Assembly (NCBI RefSeq): GCF_030345715.1
Contig: NZ_JAUASX010000009.1
Coordinates: forward strand, 62,001 to 126,000
Reading direction: 5' to 3'
DNA length: 64,000 nucleotides
Source: Solimonas sp. SE-A11
GTDB taxonomy: Bacteria; Pseudomonadota; Gammaproteobacteria; Nevskiales; Nevskiaceae
Shown here: piece by piece, positions 7,344 to 16,027 of the stretch
Position numbering within the stretch: the stretch's first letter is position 1
How the letters are laid out: each line of letters begins with the position of its first letter
The notes under the pieces: model-generated
What the model was told of the DNA's origin: nothing
Databases searched by the model: none
Seen by the model: the letters and a program-made list of their open reading frames with translations, nothing else
Translations under genes and position numbers: made by a program

Positions 7344-9895
7344 ACCAGCCGCTGTCCGAACGGGTGCGGGCCTGGGGCCGCCGCACCCTTAATACGCTGC
7401 TCAACGAGGAGCCGCCAGGCGCGGTGTACGCGCAAGGCGTGCTTCCGCCTTCCATGGACGAGCTGCGTCGGCTGGTGGACCTTCATCGGATAGACGGCTT
7501 TCTGCCTTACGAGAGCTACGACCCCGAGAGCCAGGTCTACTGGAACGGCGACGGCATGTCGTTTCTGCTCGAGGTCGCGCCGGCCACCGGCCTGGAGGAA
7601 TCCAAGCTGCGCGTTCTCGCCGGCCTGTTCTCCCAGGGCCTGAAGGAGGACACGACCGTACAGACGATCATGTACGGCGATCCCAACATCCACGGCAAGC
7701 TGCGGCAGTGGCAGCAGGCCCGTGAGGGGAGGGCGACTGTCCGCCAGGACATGATCTCGGCGCTGGCGAAGAAGCGCGTCGAGTACCTGGCTTCCGGCAA
7801 CTTCGAATCGTTGCTGTCGGATCAACCCTTCCTGATCCGCAACTGGCGGATGTTCATCTGCATGACCCGGCCGGGGGATCGCGATCACCCAGACTCCTCG
7901 GAGATCGAATACCTGCGCCGCACCCGCGAGGCCTTCAAAGGCATCCTGCTGGGTGCCGGCATGGAGGCCTGGGAGATGCCCCCGGACGATTTCGTCCGGT
8001 TGATGGACGGCATCCTCAATCCGCACCCAGGAGAGCGTGCGGAGCTCCGCTACAAGGAAGACGAGCTCCTGGCCCGCCAGGTGGTCGATGCCGAGACCCT
8101 CTACCTGGTCGGGCGCGACTCCGTCAGCACGGTCTACAAGGACTGCCAGACCACGCTGATGCCCTTCAGCGTGCGCCAGTACCCACTGCAGTGGCCCGGA
8201 TGGGGCATGGGCGAACTGATCGGCTCGCTGCTGAACAACACGCTGCGATTGCCCTGTCCGGTGCTGTTTACGCAAACCGTCGTGTTCGGCGATCAGACCT
8301 CGGCGGCCGGCAATGCCAAGGTCAAGGGTCTGCGCGCGACCCAGATGACCGACTCGCCGATGGGGCGCATCGTCCCGGCCTGGAAGGACCGGAAGAGGGA
8401 CTGGGATTTCGTCATCAACTCGGTCGAGCAAGGTCACAAGCTGCTGAGCTCCCACTTCCAGATCGTGGCGTTCGCGCCCCACGGCCAGGAAGAGTATTGC
8501 GAACAGCGCGTTCGCGCGGTGTTCGACTCGAAAGGCTGGATGCTGGAGCGCAATCGCTTCTCCACGATGCCCTCGTTCCGCAGCGCCCTGCCGATGATGG
8601 CGACACCCAGCTTCATTTCGGAGATGAAGCGCCTGGGCCGCCTGCAGACCTTCCTGACCTGGTCGGCGATCAATACGGCGCCTACGGTTGCCGAATGGAA
8701 GGGTACGGAGTCGCCGCTGCTGATGTTCTTCGGGCGCCGCGGCCAGTTGACCTTCTTCGACCCCTTCGACAACAAGAAGGGCAATTTCAACATCGCCTGC
8801 GCCGCCACGTCGGGCGCCGGCAAGAGCTTCGTCACGCAGGAGTTCATCACGTCCACCCTCGGCACGGGCGGGCGGGCCTGGGTGATCGACGCCGGCAAGA
8901 GCTACAAGAACATCTCGGCGGTCCTCAGCAACGACTCCAGCAAGTCCTTCCTGGAGTTCTCCTCGGGCTCCAGGCTCAACCTCAATCCGTTCACCGACAT
9001 CAACTCGGCGGAGTTCGCGGAGGAAGAGCTGCCGATGCTGAAGCAGCTCTGTGGCCAGATGGCGTCGCCGATCGACGCCCTGGACTCGGCGGAGATGTCC
9101 TACCTGGAGCAGGCCATTGTCGAGGCCTGGGACAAGTACCAGAACGACGCCACGATCTCGGCAGTCGCGAGCCGGCTGGCGATCGGCAACAACGACAAGC
9201 AGAAGGAACTGGCGGTCAAGCTGTATCCGTACACCGCCAAGGGTTCACACGGCCGATTCTTCGAAGGGCGGGCGAACGTCGACATTTCCAGCCCGTTCGT
9301 GGTGCTGGAACTGGATGACCTCAGCGCGCGCCCGGACCTGCAGAGCGTCGTGCTGCTCAGCCTGATGCTGCGCATTTCGGAAGAGATGTATCGCTCTGCG
9401 CGCTCGCAGCGAAAGCTCTGCATCATCGACGAGGCCTGGCAGATGATGAGCGGGCGTCAGACCGTGCAGTTCATCGAGCGCGGATACCGCACGGCGCGCA
9501 AGTACGGTGGCCTGTTCATGTCGGTCACCCAGGGCGTGGACGACTACTACAAGTCCGACGGGGCGACCGCGGCGTTGAACAACGCCGACTGGCTGCTGCT
9601 ACTCCGACAGAAGCCGGAATCCCTGGCGGCGGCGGCCAACAGCGGTCGCATCGTCATGGACAACTCCCTCCGTGACCTTCTGGCCTCCGTGGACACCGTC
9701 CAGGGCAAGTATTCGGAAATCGCCATCAAGGGTCCGCAGGGCGTGTCCGTGGGCCGGTTCATCGTGGATCCGTTCTCCGAAAAGCTCTACTCGACCAAGG
9801 ACGACGAGTTCCAGTTCATCCAGGACGCACAGAAGCGCGGCATCCCCATTGCCGACGCTGTTGAGGAGCTCGTGAGAAGGACCGCCAGACGATGA
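7325..9895 (+). CDS. traC: Type IV secretion ATPase TraC (VirB4-like)
   Basis: An 856-residue cytoplasmic ATPase that powers pilus assembly and transfer. The N-terminal half is the TraC-type domain (DGFLPYESYDPESQVYW). The C-terminal half is the NTPase: Walker A around GAGKS (Lys500), Walker B CIIDEAW (Asp702, Glu703), and an arginine-finger region near ERGYRTARKYGG. The length matches F TraC (875). The start ATG at 7325 lies inside the end of traV, and the stop overlaps trbI. Confidence 0.96.
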   Translation: MDHRKVNQPLSERVRAWGRRTLNTLLNEEPPGAVYAQGVLPPSMDELRRLVDLHRIDGFLPYESYDPESQVYWNGDGMSFLLEVAPATGLEESKLRVLAGLFSQGLKEDTTVQTIMYGDPNIHGKLRQWQQAREGRATVRQDMISALAKKRVEYLASGNFESLLSDQPFLIRNWRMFICMTRPGDRDHPDSSEIEYLRRTREAFKGILLGAGMEAWEMPPDDFVRLMDGILNPHPGERAELRYKEDELLARQVVDAETLYLVGRDSVSTVYKDCQTTLMPFSVRQYPLQWPGWGMGELIGSLLNNTLRLPCPVLFTQTVVFGDQTSAAGNAKVKGLRATQMTDSPMGRIVPAWKDRKRDWDFVINSVEQGHKLLSSHFQIVAFAPHGQEEYCEQRVRAVFDSKGWMLERNRFSTMPSFRSALPMMATPSFISEMKRLGRLQTFLTWSAINTAPTVAEWKGTESPLLMFFGRRGQLTFFDPFDNKKGNFNIACAATSGAGKSFVTQEFITSTLGTGGRAWVIDAGKSYKNISAVLSNDSSKSFLEFSSGSRLNLNPFTDINSAEFAEEELPMLKQLCGQMASPIDALDSAEMSYLEQAIVEAWDKYQNDATISAVASRLAIGNNDKQKELAVKLYPYTAKGSHGRFFEGRANVDISSPFVVLELDDLSARPDLQSVVLLSLMLRISEEMYRSARSQRKLCIIDEAWQMMSGRQTVQFIERGYRTARKYGGLFMSVTQGVDDYYKSDGATAALNNADWLLLLRQKPESLAAAANSGRIVMDNSLRDLLASVDTVQGKYSEIAIKGPQGVSVGRFIVDPFSEKLYSTKDDEFQFIQDAQKRGIPIADAVEELVRRTARR

Positions 9896-10242
9896 ACGAT
9901 TTCAAGACGGCAGGCATTGCTGCGGTGGTCGCAGCCTTCGTGGCCCTGATCGTGGCCATCGGCGGGCGGTTGATTTCGCCTCCGCCACAGTTCATCACCG
10001 TCCAGGTCGAGCAGCTGCTGGCTGAGCACATCCAGGCCCAGGCCAAGCAGGAGGCGACCGCCGAGCAGCGTCTGCAGGCAGCGGAGGCCTTCGCCAGGCG
10101 TCTTGACTCCGCCCTGGGCGAGGCGGCGCAGCGCCACGGCGCGATCATCCTGGCGAGCGGGGCGGTCGTGCGAGGCGCGGTCGACGTGACGCCGGAGATG
10201 CGGGCTGCGCTGTCGCTGAACAGTCCCGAGCCGCCGCCATGA
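9892..10242 (+). CDS. trbI: TrbI-like conjugation protein
   Basis: A 116-residue protein with one N-terminal membrane span (about residues 8-28), a helical region rich in Glu/Gln/Ala, and a short conserved-looking tail (GAIILASGAVVRGAVDVTP). Size, topology and position between traC and the peptidase/traW genes match TrbI of F-type systems, an inner-membrane protein affecting pilus retraction. It starts with ATGA overlap on traC and ends with the same overlap on the next gene. Confidence 0.75.
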   Translation: MNDFKTAGIAAVVAAFVALIVAIGGRLISPPPQFITVQVEQLLAEHIQAQAKQEATAEQRLQAAEAFARRLDSALGEAAQRHGAIILASGAVVRGAVDVTPEMRAALSLNSPEPPP

Positions 10243-10757
10243 CGTTGGTGCTGATAGCAGCCTCGGAGGGAGCCAAGCTGCTGCGCGGCCGCCGCCGCGT
10301 GGCGCTGATGATCCTGGTGAGCATGCTGCTGGTTGTGCTGCAGGCCATTGCCTGGCCGTACTACCGACTCAGCTTCAACACCTCCGAAAGCCTCCCTGGC
10401 TACGTCTATCTGGTGCACGTCGGCGAGTTACCCGCGAAGGGTGACTACGTGGCGGTCAAGCCCCCGAAGAATCGCTTCTTCCCGGTCTGGCTGGGGTTCC
10501 TGAAGCGGGTCCGCGGCGTCGCCGGCGACCTGGTCGAAGAGCGCGGGCGAAAGTTCTTCGTCAACGGTGAGGAGCTGGCCTACGCCAAGCCGGAGTCGCT
10601 GAAAGGCATTCCCCTGCAGGTTGGCCCGGTCGGTGTTCTTCCGCCCGGTTACTACTGGGTCTGGACACCCCATCCAGACTCCTTCGATTCGAGGTACGCC
10701 GATGTGGGCTGGATCCATCAAAGCCGCGTCATTGGCCGTGCTATTCGCTTGCTGTAG
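10239..10757 (+). CDS. S26-family signal peptidase, conjugal TraF/TrhF type
   Basis: A 172-residue inner-membrane serine peptidase. One anchor (residues 21-38) precedes the catalytic block SESLPGYVYL, with Ser51 the likely nucleophile, and FLKRVRGVAGD, with Lys89 the likely general base. This Ser/Lys pair is diagnostic of S26 and of the TraF peptidases that mature pilin in RP4 and SXT/R27-type systems. Classical F lacks this gene, so its presence here groups the operon with SXT/IncHI-type systems. The last 56 bases overlap traW. Confidence 0.88.
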   Translation: MTLVLIAASEGAKLLRGRRRVALMILVSMLLVVLQAIAWPYYRLSFNTSESLPGYVYLVHVGELPAKGDYVAVKPPKNRFFPVWLGFLKRVRGVAGDLVEERGRKFFVNGEELAYAKPESLKGIPLQVGPVGVLPPGYYWVWTPHPDSFDSRYADVGWIHQSRVIGRAIRLL

Positions 10758-11334
10758 CGCGAGCATCGCCGAGGATCTCGGTGCTGTGGGCCCGACATGG
10801 CCCATCCAGGAGCGCGACCTCGTCCAGGTCATGCAGGAGCGCGCTGCGGTCAAGCAGCGCTCCGGAGAGATCGAGCAGCTGCAAGGCGCGCTGCAGAAGC
10901 GAGCCAAGGCCTATGCCGACCGGCCCACCAGGCTGGGCCTGGCCCGCGCCGCACAGGTGCGTAGCTGGACGCTCGATCCAGCCGTGTCCGTTCCCTACGA
11001 CATCAAGGACGCGTCTGGGAAGGTACTGATTCCCGCCGGGACGCGGGTGAATCCTCTGGACCGGATGGCCCTGAGCCGTAAGCTGGTGTTCCTCGACGCC
11101 GACGACCCTGAGCAGTTGGCCTGGCTCGGGCGTCGTGCCGCGGTCTTCCGTGATCGCCACAAGGTCATCCTCACAGGGGGCTCCATCAGCCAGGCGACGG
11201 AGATCCTCGGTGGCCGCGTCTGGTTCGACCAGACAGGGAAGCTGGTTCAGGAGTTCGGCATCAAGGCCGTCCCGGCGATCGTCGCCCAGGACGGCCGCCT
11301 GCTGCGCATCCAAGAAATTCCTCCGGGGAAATGA
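10702..11334 (+). CDS. traW: Conjugative transfer protein TraW
   Basis: A 210-residue periplasmic protein. The signal peptide (about residues 1-23, ending ASIAED) is followed by the TraW pattern: LGAVGPTWPIQERDL at the mature N-terminus, then YDIKDASGKVLIPAGTRVNP and a C-terminal thioredoxin-like end with FGIKAVPAIV. TraW works with TrbC in pilus assembly; here the two are separate genes rather than fused. ATG at 10702 starts within the peptidase gene and places the signal peptide correctly. Confidence 0.92.
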   Translation: MWAGSIKAASLAVLFACCSASIAEDLGAVGPTWPIQERDLVQVMQERAAVKQRSGEIEQLQGALQKRAKAYADRPTRLGLARAAQVRSWTLDPAVSVPYDIKDASGKVLIPAGTRVNPLDRMALSRKLVFLDADDPEQLAWLGRRAAVFRDRHKVILTGGSISQATEILGGRVWFDQTGKLVQEFGIKAVPAIVAQDGRLLRIQEIPPGK

Positions 11335-11335
11335 C

Positions 11336-12325
11336 GTGCGACTGTCCCAACTGTTTCTCGTGATCGTCACCTGGCTCCTATCCGCCGGCATCGCCGCGGC
11401 GGCCGGCCCCTGCCACGGCAAGTTCCCGAACCTGATCAGCGATATCTGCTGGAAGTGCCTCTTCCCGGTGTCGATCGGCCCGGCGAAGATGACCGCAGGC
11501 CAGCAGGACGCGGGCCCCACGCCGCCGATCGTCTGCAGCTGCCCGGCACCGCCGCCCCTCTTCATCCGCTACGGGGTCGGGATCGGCTTCTGGGAGCCCG
11601 CGCGCCTGGCCGAGATCGTCCGTACTCCCTATTGCTCGCCGACGCTCGGCACGAGGCTCGCAAGCCTCGGCGCGCCGTCGGGCACGAACACCCAGGGGGC
11701 GGGGGAGTCCACCAAGGAAGCCTTCTACCACGCGCACTGGTTCACGTTTCCGCTGCTGTCCTGGATCGGCATGGCCTTTACCCAGGCTGCCTGTGCCAGC
11801 AGCGATTCCTTCGACATTGCCTATCTGACCGAGCTGGATCCGCTGTGGGATGACGACGAGCTCGCGTTCCTGATCAATCCCGAGGCGGTGCTGTTCGCCA
11901 ACCCGATCGCGCAGGCGGCCTGCATCGCGGACACGGCGGCCGCCTCGGTGTCCTTCGGCATCGACGCGCTGTTCTGGTGTAGCGGTTCGCAGGGCTCCGT
12001 GTACCCGATCAGCGGCACCTCCGGGCACCACGTCGGCGGCGTGGACAGCAGCACGCTGTTGACCCACCGGATGATCTTCAAGATGCACCGGCAGGGTCTG
12101 GGCATGGACACGTCGACCACGGGTGCGATGTGCCAGGCCGTCCCGCAGCCGATCCTGCGCAAGAACCAGTACAAGAGCCAGATGCTGTACCCGATCCCGC
12201 AGACCCAGAAGGGGATGCCGTTCGGCCGGCCGAGCTCGATCTGGGCCGCGGGCAGGGAGTTTCCCTATGAGGGCGAGGACTTCACGTACCTGGTCTGGAG
12301 GAAGCGCCTGTGCTGCGCGTTCTGA
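11336..12325 (+). CDS. traU: Conjugative transfer protein TraU
   Basis: A 329-residue periplasmic, Cys-rich protein needed for DNA transfer and pilus assembly in F-type systems. The signal peptide ends near GIAAAAG; the mature part begins with the conserved CHGKFPNLISDICWKCLFP. At least ten Cys residues suggest several disulfides, fitting the thioredoxin-like TraF encoded downstream. The start is GTG at 11336, one base after the traW stop; ATG at 11331 is out of frame. Confidence 0.94.
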   Translation: MRLSQLFLVIVTWLLSAGIAAAAGPCHGKFPNLISDICWKCLFPVSIGPAKMTAGQQDAGPTPPIVCSCPAPPPLFIRYGVGIGFWEPARLAEIVRTPYCSPTLGTRLASLGAPSGTNTQGAGESTKEAFYHAHWFTFPLLSWIGMAFTQAACASSDSFDIAYLTELDPLWDDDELAFLINPEAVLFANPIAQAACIADTAAASVSFGIDALFWCSGSQGSVYPISGTSGHHVGGVDSSTLLTHRMIFKMHRQGLGMDTSTTGAMCQAVPQPILRKNQYKSQMLYPIPQTQKGMPFGRPSSIWAAGREFPYEGEDFTYLVWRKRLCCAF

Positions 12326-13035
12326 CCGTCGCCCTTGCGGTGGCCACCGCCCCGGTTGGCGCCGCCGAGCCGGCTAAGCCGGCGACGCCGGCCCCGTCCG
12401 CTGTCCAGGATGCCGCTGCTGCGGTCCGCCAGGCTGACCGCTTGGCCCGGGACCCCGGCCTGCTGGAGCAGCTGGAAGCGCAGCGCAGGGGCCTTTCCGG
12501 GCTCGTTACAGGCTCAGGGGGCGGCATTGCCATGCCGGAGAGGCCAGAAACGCCTACGGGGCCTCTGGCGGGGCTTGGCGCCCCATTGCCGCCGCCTGGG
12601 GACCGGCCGGAATTGCAGCCGGTGCTGCTGGTGTCGTTCTCCATTCCCCAGGCCAGTCTGCGCGCCTTGGTGGCCGACGCCGCCGGCGCCGGCGTGACCC
12701 TGGTACTCCGGGGCCTGGTCAACGACTCCATGGACCAGACCGCTGCCGCCATGCGCCGTCTTCTGGGCCGGGACCAGGCGCTGGCCGGCGCGAGCTTTGC
12801 CATTGATCCCACGCTGTTCGAGCGCTTCCAGGTCGGGCGCGTGCCGGCCCTGATCCTGCCGCTGGAGCCCCTGCAGGCCTGCGACGAGGGCGGATGCGCG
12901 GTGCCCGCGCACGCCAAGGTCGCCGGCGAAGCCAGCCTCGATTACCTCCTGTCCACCATCGTGCGCGGCGCCAAGGATCCGCGTGCCCGCCAGCTTGCCG
13001 CGGAACGTCGCAAGCGCCTGGAGAGCAAGCCATGA
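12310..13035 (+). CDS. trbC: Conjugative pilus assembly protein TrbC
   Basis: A 241-residue periplasmic protein with signal peptide (residues 1-19), a Pro/Ala-rich linker and a TrbC domain from about residue 95: VLLVSFSIPQASLRALV, then GVTLVLRGLVNDSM, the recognisable thioredoxin-like core without a CxxC pair. TrbC partners with TraW. The start is GTG at 12310, inside traU; the stop overlaps the traN start (ATGA). Confidence 0.92.
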   Translation: MLRVLTVALAVATAPVGAAEPAKPATPAPSAVQDAAAAVRQADRLARDPGLLEQLEAQRRGLSGLVTGSGGGIAMPERPETPTGPLAGLGAPLPPPGDRPELQPVLLVSFSIPQASLRALVADAAGAGVTLVLRGLVNDSMDQTAAAMRRLLGRDQALAGASFAIDPTLFERFQVGRVPALILPLEPLQACDEGGCAVPAHAKVAGEASLDYLLSTIVRGAKDPRARQLAAERRKRLESKP

Positions 13036-15017
13036 ACCTACGCCTTCTCCGTCCGGCCCTGGCCGGCTTCACCATCTTCCTGGCGGTCAGCGCCTCGGGC
13101 GACGACATGACGCGCGACCAGGCACTGGCGGCTGGCAAGGCCGCCGGCGACGCCGGACAGGCCGCCGCAAACCAGGCGGGAACCAACATCGACCCCAGTT
13201 CGTTCCCTGGCTACCAGGGCTCCGACGTGCCCGAGCGGAACTACTACAGCTCGGGCGGCGGGATCGAGGACCAGGCGCGGCAGAAGCTGCCTGAGCACCA
13301 GTTGGGCAGCGAGCTCCAGCGCAGCGCGCAGTCCCGGCCGAGATTCTCGTTCCGGTCGGACGACGGCCAGCCCGGCAGCATCCTGAAGCGTGAGGACGCC
13401 GCGGCGACGGCCGGATCCGCGCTCACCGCCTCGTACTCGGGATGCCAGTCGCTTTCGAGCGACAACCATGCGCCTTCCCACGAGGAAGCGTCCTGCAGCG
13501 CCGATGCGCTCGACCTGAATCCGACCTGCAACCGCAAGCGCGTAGCGCGGTGCCAGCCGCCGGTGGGCGACCTGGCGATGGATTTCGCCTCCGCGAGCAC
13601 GAACGCACCCTGGAGCTACCAGAAGCCGGAGCTGACGATCGGCGATCAGAACCGCGTCAACGGGCCTTCCGGCTGCGCGATCCTGACCTACACCTTCAGC
13701 TTCGACATCGCGGGGCAGGGCGAGGTCGAACAGTTCGTGCTGTTCGCCACGGGCATGGAGTCCTGGATGGAGGTCCAGGTCAATGGCGTGGGTGCGTACT
13801 ACGGCCCTCACGGGGGCAACGTCCTGCGCATCGAGAACGGCGGCGTGCGCTACGACACGACCAAGGGCCTCGGTGCTTGTCGCGACGGCTGGCGCACGCA
13901 ATCCACCAACGTGAACCTCAAGCCATACCTCCGGGCCGGCCGCAACACAATCACGGTCAATATCCTCGCCGGCAACGCCGGCGGCTACGGCCGCCATCGC
14001 GGGTACGTGAAGATTCGCGCGACGCGGTACTCCGACTGCAGTGACGATTCCCTGGACACCTATTCGAGCAGCTGCTCCCAGGATGTGTCGGGCACCGACT
14101 GCAAGCTGCAGAGCACGGTCTGCATCGAGGGGGCAGAGACTCGCATCGTCGAAGGTCGGCGTGCCTATCGCGGCTGCTGGGCCTACAAGGAAACCTACCT
14201 CTGCACGAACCGGACGAAGGAGGCCTCGGGCTGCAGCCAGCTGCGCAACCGCGGCTGCGAGCAGATCCGCTCGACATGCGTGCGATCGGACGCGCAGGGA
14301 CGCTGCCAACAGTATCGCCAAGACTTCAAGTGCCCGGCCGGCAGCCCGGGGCAGTCATCGGCCACGATCTGCGGGAACGAACTCTACTGCCCGGGCGGCA
14401 ACTGCACCGAGGAGTACAAGGCCTATCAGCCCAGCGGCGATCTCGCCCAGTCGGCGACCTACCTGTCGATGATGCAGATCCTGCAGGACGACTTCGATCC
14501 CAGCAACTTCACGATGTTCAAGGGCGAAAGCCGGAGGTGTTCGGAGGCGCAGTTCGGGTTCTCCAACTGCTGCAAGGACTCCGGATGGGGCCAGGACGTG
14601 GGCCTGGCTCAGTGCGACACGACCGAGATCGAGCTCGGCCAGGCCAAGCAGAACGGTCGCACGCACTACGTGGGTAGCCACACCACAGGCGGACCCCTCG
14701 ATGAGAAGAAGTGGAAAACCTACTGCATGTTCAGCTCGAAGCTGACCCGCATCATCCAGGAGCAGGGTCGCCTGCAGATGGGGATGGGCTGGGGCAGCTC
14801 GAAGTCTCCCGATTGCCGTGCCCTGACTCCTGACGAGGTTTCCAACCTCGACTGGGAGCGCATGGACCTTTCCGAGTTCTACGCGGACGCACAGGCGCAG
14901 GCCCAGTCCGCGATGCAGGACCGCGAAGGCAATTCCTCCATCGAGAGCCGATTGCGCACCCGTGTGAACAGCATGGGCAGCAGCGGCTCGTCCACCAATC
15001 CCTCCTCGGGCCAGTAG
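13032..15017 (+). CDS. traN: Mating-pair stabilisation protein TraN
   Basis: A 661-residue Cys-rich outer-membrane protein; F TraN is 602. A signal peptide (residues 1-22) and a variable Gly/Ser-rich N-terminal part precede a domain with many Cys (over 20 in residues 150-560), such as the cluster YSSCSQDVSGTDCKLQSTVC. The C-terminal FSNCCKDSGWG and a block ending CMFSSKLTRIIQEQGR are typical of the TraN family. It contacts recipient surface proteins; the centre is expected to set recipient preference. Confidence 0.92.
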   Translation: MNLRLLRPALAGFTIFLAVSASGDDMTRDQALAAGKAAGDAGQAAANQAGTNIDPSSFPGYQGSDVPERNYYSSGGGIEDQARQKLPEHQLGSELQRSAQSRPRFSFRSDDGQPGSILKREDAAATAGSALTASYSGCQSLSSDNHAPSHEEASCSADALDLNPTCNRKRVARCQPPVGDLAMDFASASTNAPWSYQKPELTIGDQNRVNGPSGCAILTYTFSFDIAGQGEVEQFVLFATGMESWMEVQVNGVGAYYGPHGGNVLRIENGGVRYDTTKGLGACRDGWRTQSTNVNLKPYLRAGRNTITVNILAGNAGGYGRHRGYVKIRATRYSDCSDDSLDTYSSSCSQDVSGTDCKLQSTVCIEGAETRIVEGRRAYRGCWAYKETYLCTNRTKEASGCSQLRNRGCEQIRSTCVRSDAQGRCQQYRQDFKCPAGSPGQSSATICGNELYCPGGNCTEEYKAYQPSGDLAQSATYLSMMQILQDDFDPSNFTMFKGESRRCSEAQFGFSNCCKDSGWGQDVGLAQCDTTEIELGQAKQNGRTHYVGSHTTGGPLDEKKWKTYCMFSSKLTRIIQEQGRLQMGMGWGSSKSPDCRALTPDEVSNLDWERMDLSEFYADAQAQAQSAMQDREGNSSIESRLRTRVNSMGSSGSSTNPSSGQ

Positions 15018-15029
15018 GAGCCCTGAACC

Positions 15030-15887
15030 ATGAAGTATTCGCATTTGCTGTTGCTGGTGATGGGAATCGCGGCCGCGGGCTCCGCAGGTGCCGGCGGCCC
15101 CCCAGACATGAATCTGCGCGCGGTCTCGGCCGAGAGTCCGCGCTACTACCAGCGCCGTGAGGACGGCTGGTTCTGGTACCGGGATCCGCGCGCGCCGGCG
15201 CCGGCCGCCGAGGCGCCGCCGGCGCCGGCGCGCGCGGATCCCCCAGCGCCTGCTGACCCGCGGGAGATGATCCAGACGCAGCGCGACCGCCTGGAGACGC
15301 TGCTGGCGGCCGCCGTCCTGCAGCCGACCGCCAGGAACGTCGAGGCGTACATGCGGGCCAATGCCGAGCTCATGCAGCAGAGCTCGGATTTCGCTGACCA
15401 GTGGCAGCGCGTGCTGTGGAACAGTCCCGAGCTCGATCGCAACCTGGTCAGCCCGACCGGCCAGGCTGCCCTGCTGCGGGCCGAGGTCGAAACCGAGCAG
15501 CAGGACCGGATCCTGACCGTCGCCGCGCAGGAATACGGCCTGGTGTTCTTCTTCAGGGGCAGCTGCCCGTACTGCCACCAGTTCGCTCCGGTGCTGAAGA
15601 ACTTCACGCGCCGGTATGGGTTCTCGCTGATCGACGTCTCGCTTGACGGGGGCACGCTCCCCGAGTTCCCCACGCCTCGCAAGAACTTCCTGGCCGCCAG
15701 CGCGATGCAGGCGGAAGAGAAGGGGGTTCCGGCGGTGTACGTCATCAACCCCCGCACCCGGCAGATCGTGCCGGCAGCATTCGGCTCGATGGGCTTCACC
15801 GAGCTGGCGCAGCGCATCGTCTACGCCATTCAGTCCGCGGCCCAGCCGCGCGATAGCGTGGCTTCGTTCGAAGGAGAAGTTCAATGA
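15030..15887 (+). CDS. traF: Thioredoxin-like conjugal protein TraF
   Basis: A 285-residue periplasmic protein with signal peptide (about 1-21) and a C-terminal thioredoxin fold. The redox motif C179-P-Y-C182 lies in FFFRGSCPYCHQFAPVL; a cis-Pro loop follows at GVPAVYVINP. F TraF itself usually lacks CxxC, whereas relatives in other MPF-F systems keep it. Here it could form or shuffle the disulfides of TraU, TraN and TraH. It is preceded by GYYQ/GWFWY-like aromatic blocks near residue 45 that mark the family. Confidence 0.92.
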   Translation: MKYSHLLLLVMGIAAAGSAGAGGPPDMNLRAVSAESPRYYQRREDGWFWYRDPRAPAPAAEAPPAPARADPPAPADPREMIQTQRDRLETLLAAAVLQPTARNVEAYMRANAELMQQSSDFADQWQRVLWNSPELDRNLVSPTGQAALLRAEVETEQQDRILTVAAQEYGLVFFFRGSCPYCHQFAPVLKNFTRRYGFSLIDVSLDGGTLPEFPTPRKNFLAASAMQAEEKGVPAVYVINPRTRQIVPAAFGSMGFTELAQRIVYAIQSAAQPRDSVASFEGEVQ

Positions 15888-16027
15888 GAAAGCTCATCAA
15901 TAAGCTCATCCCTAGCGAGCAGGTCTTCATTATCCTGGTTGCGGCTTTCACCCTGTTCGCCGGCACCTTCGCCCTCCTTGCCGTAACCGAGCCCCAGAAC
16001 ACCGACGTTTCCGGAGAACGCCAATGA
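15884..16027 (+). CDS. 47-residue membrane peptide between traF and traH
   Basis: A short ORF fitted exactly between two genes: its ATG overlaps the traF stop (ATGA) and its stop overlaps the traH ATG (also ATGA). It encodes a basic start (MRKLINKL), one hydrophobic span (FIILVAAFTLFAGTFALLAV) and a short polar end. The first five codons are the same as those of traH. The double stop-start coupling in an operon built this way is good evidence that it is translated. It occupies the slot where F carries small genes such as trbA/traQ, but no homology was recognised. Confidence 0.65.
   Translation: MRKLINKLIPSEQVFIILVAAFTLFAGTFALLAVTEPQNTDVSGERQ

Noticed and set aside
13038-14321. 427-codon open frame antisense to traN
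   Set aside because: It lies fully inside a well-recognised traN on the other strand, has no family resemblance, and its length follows from high GC at third positions.
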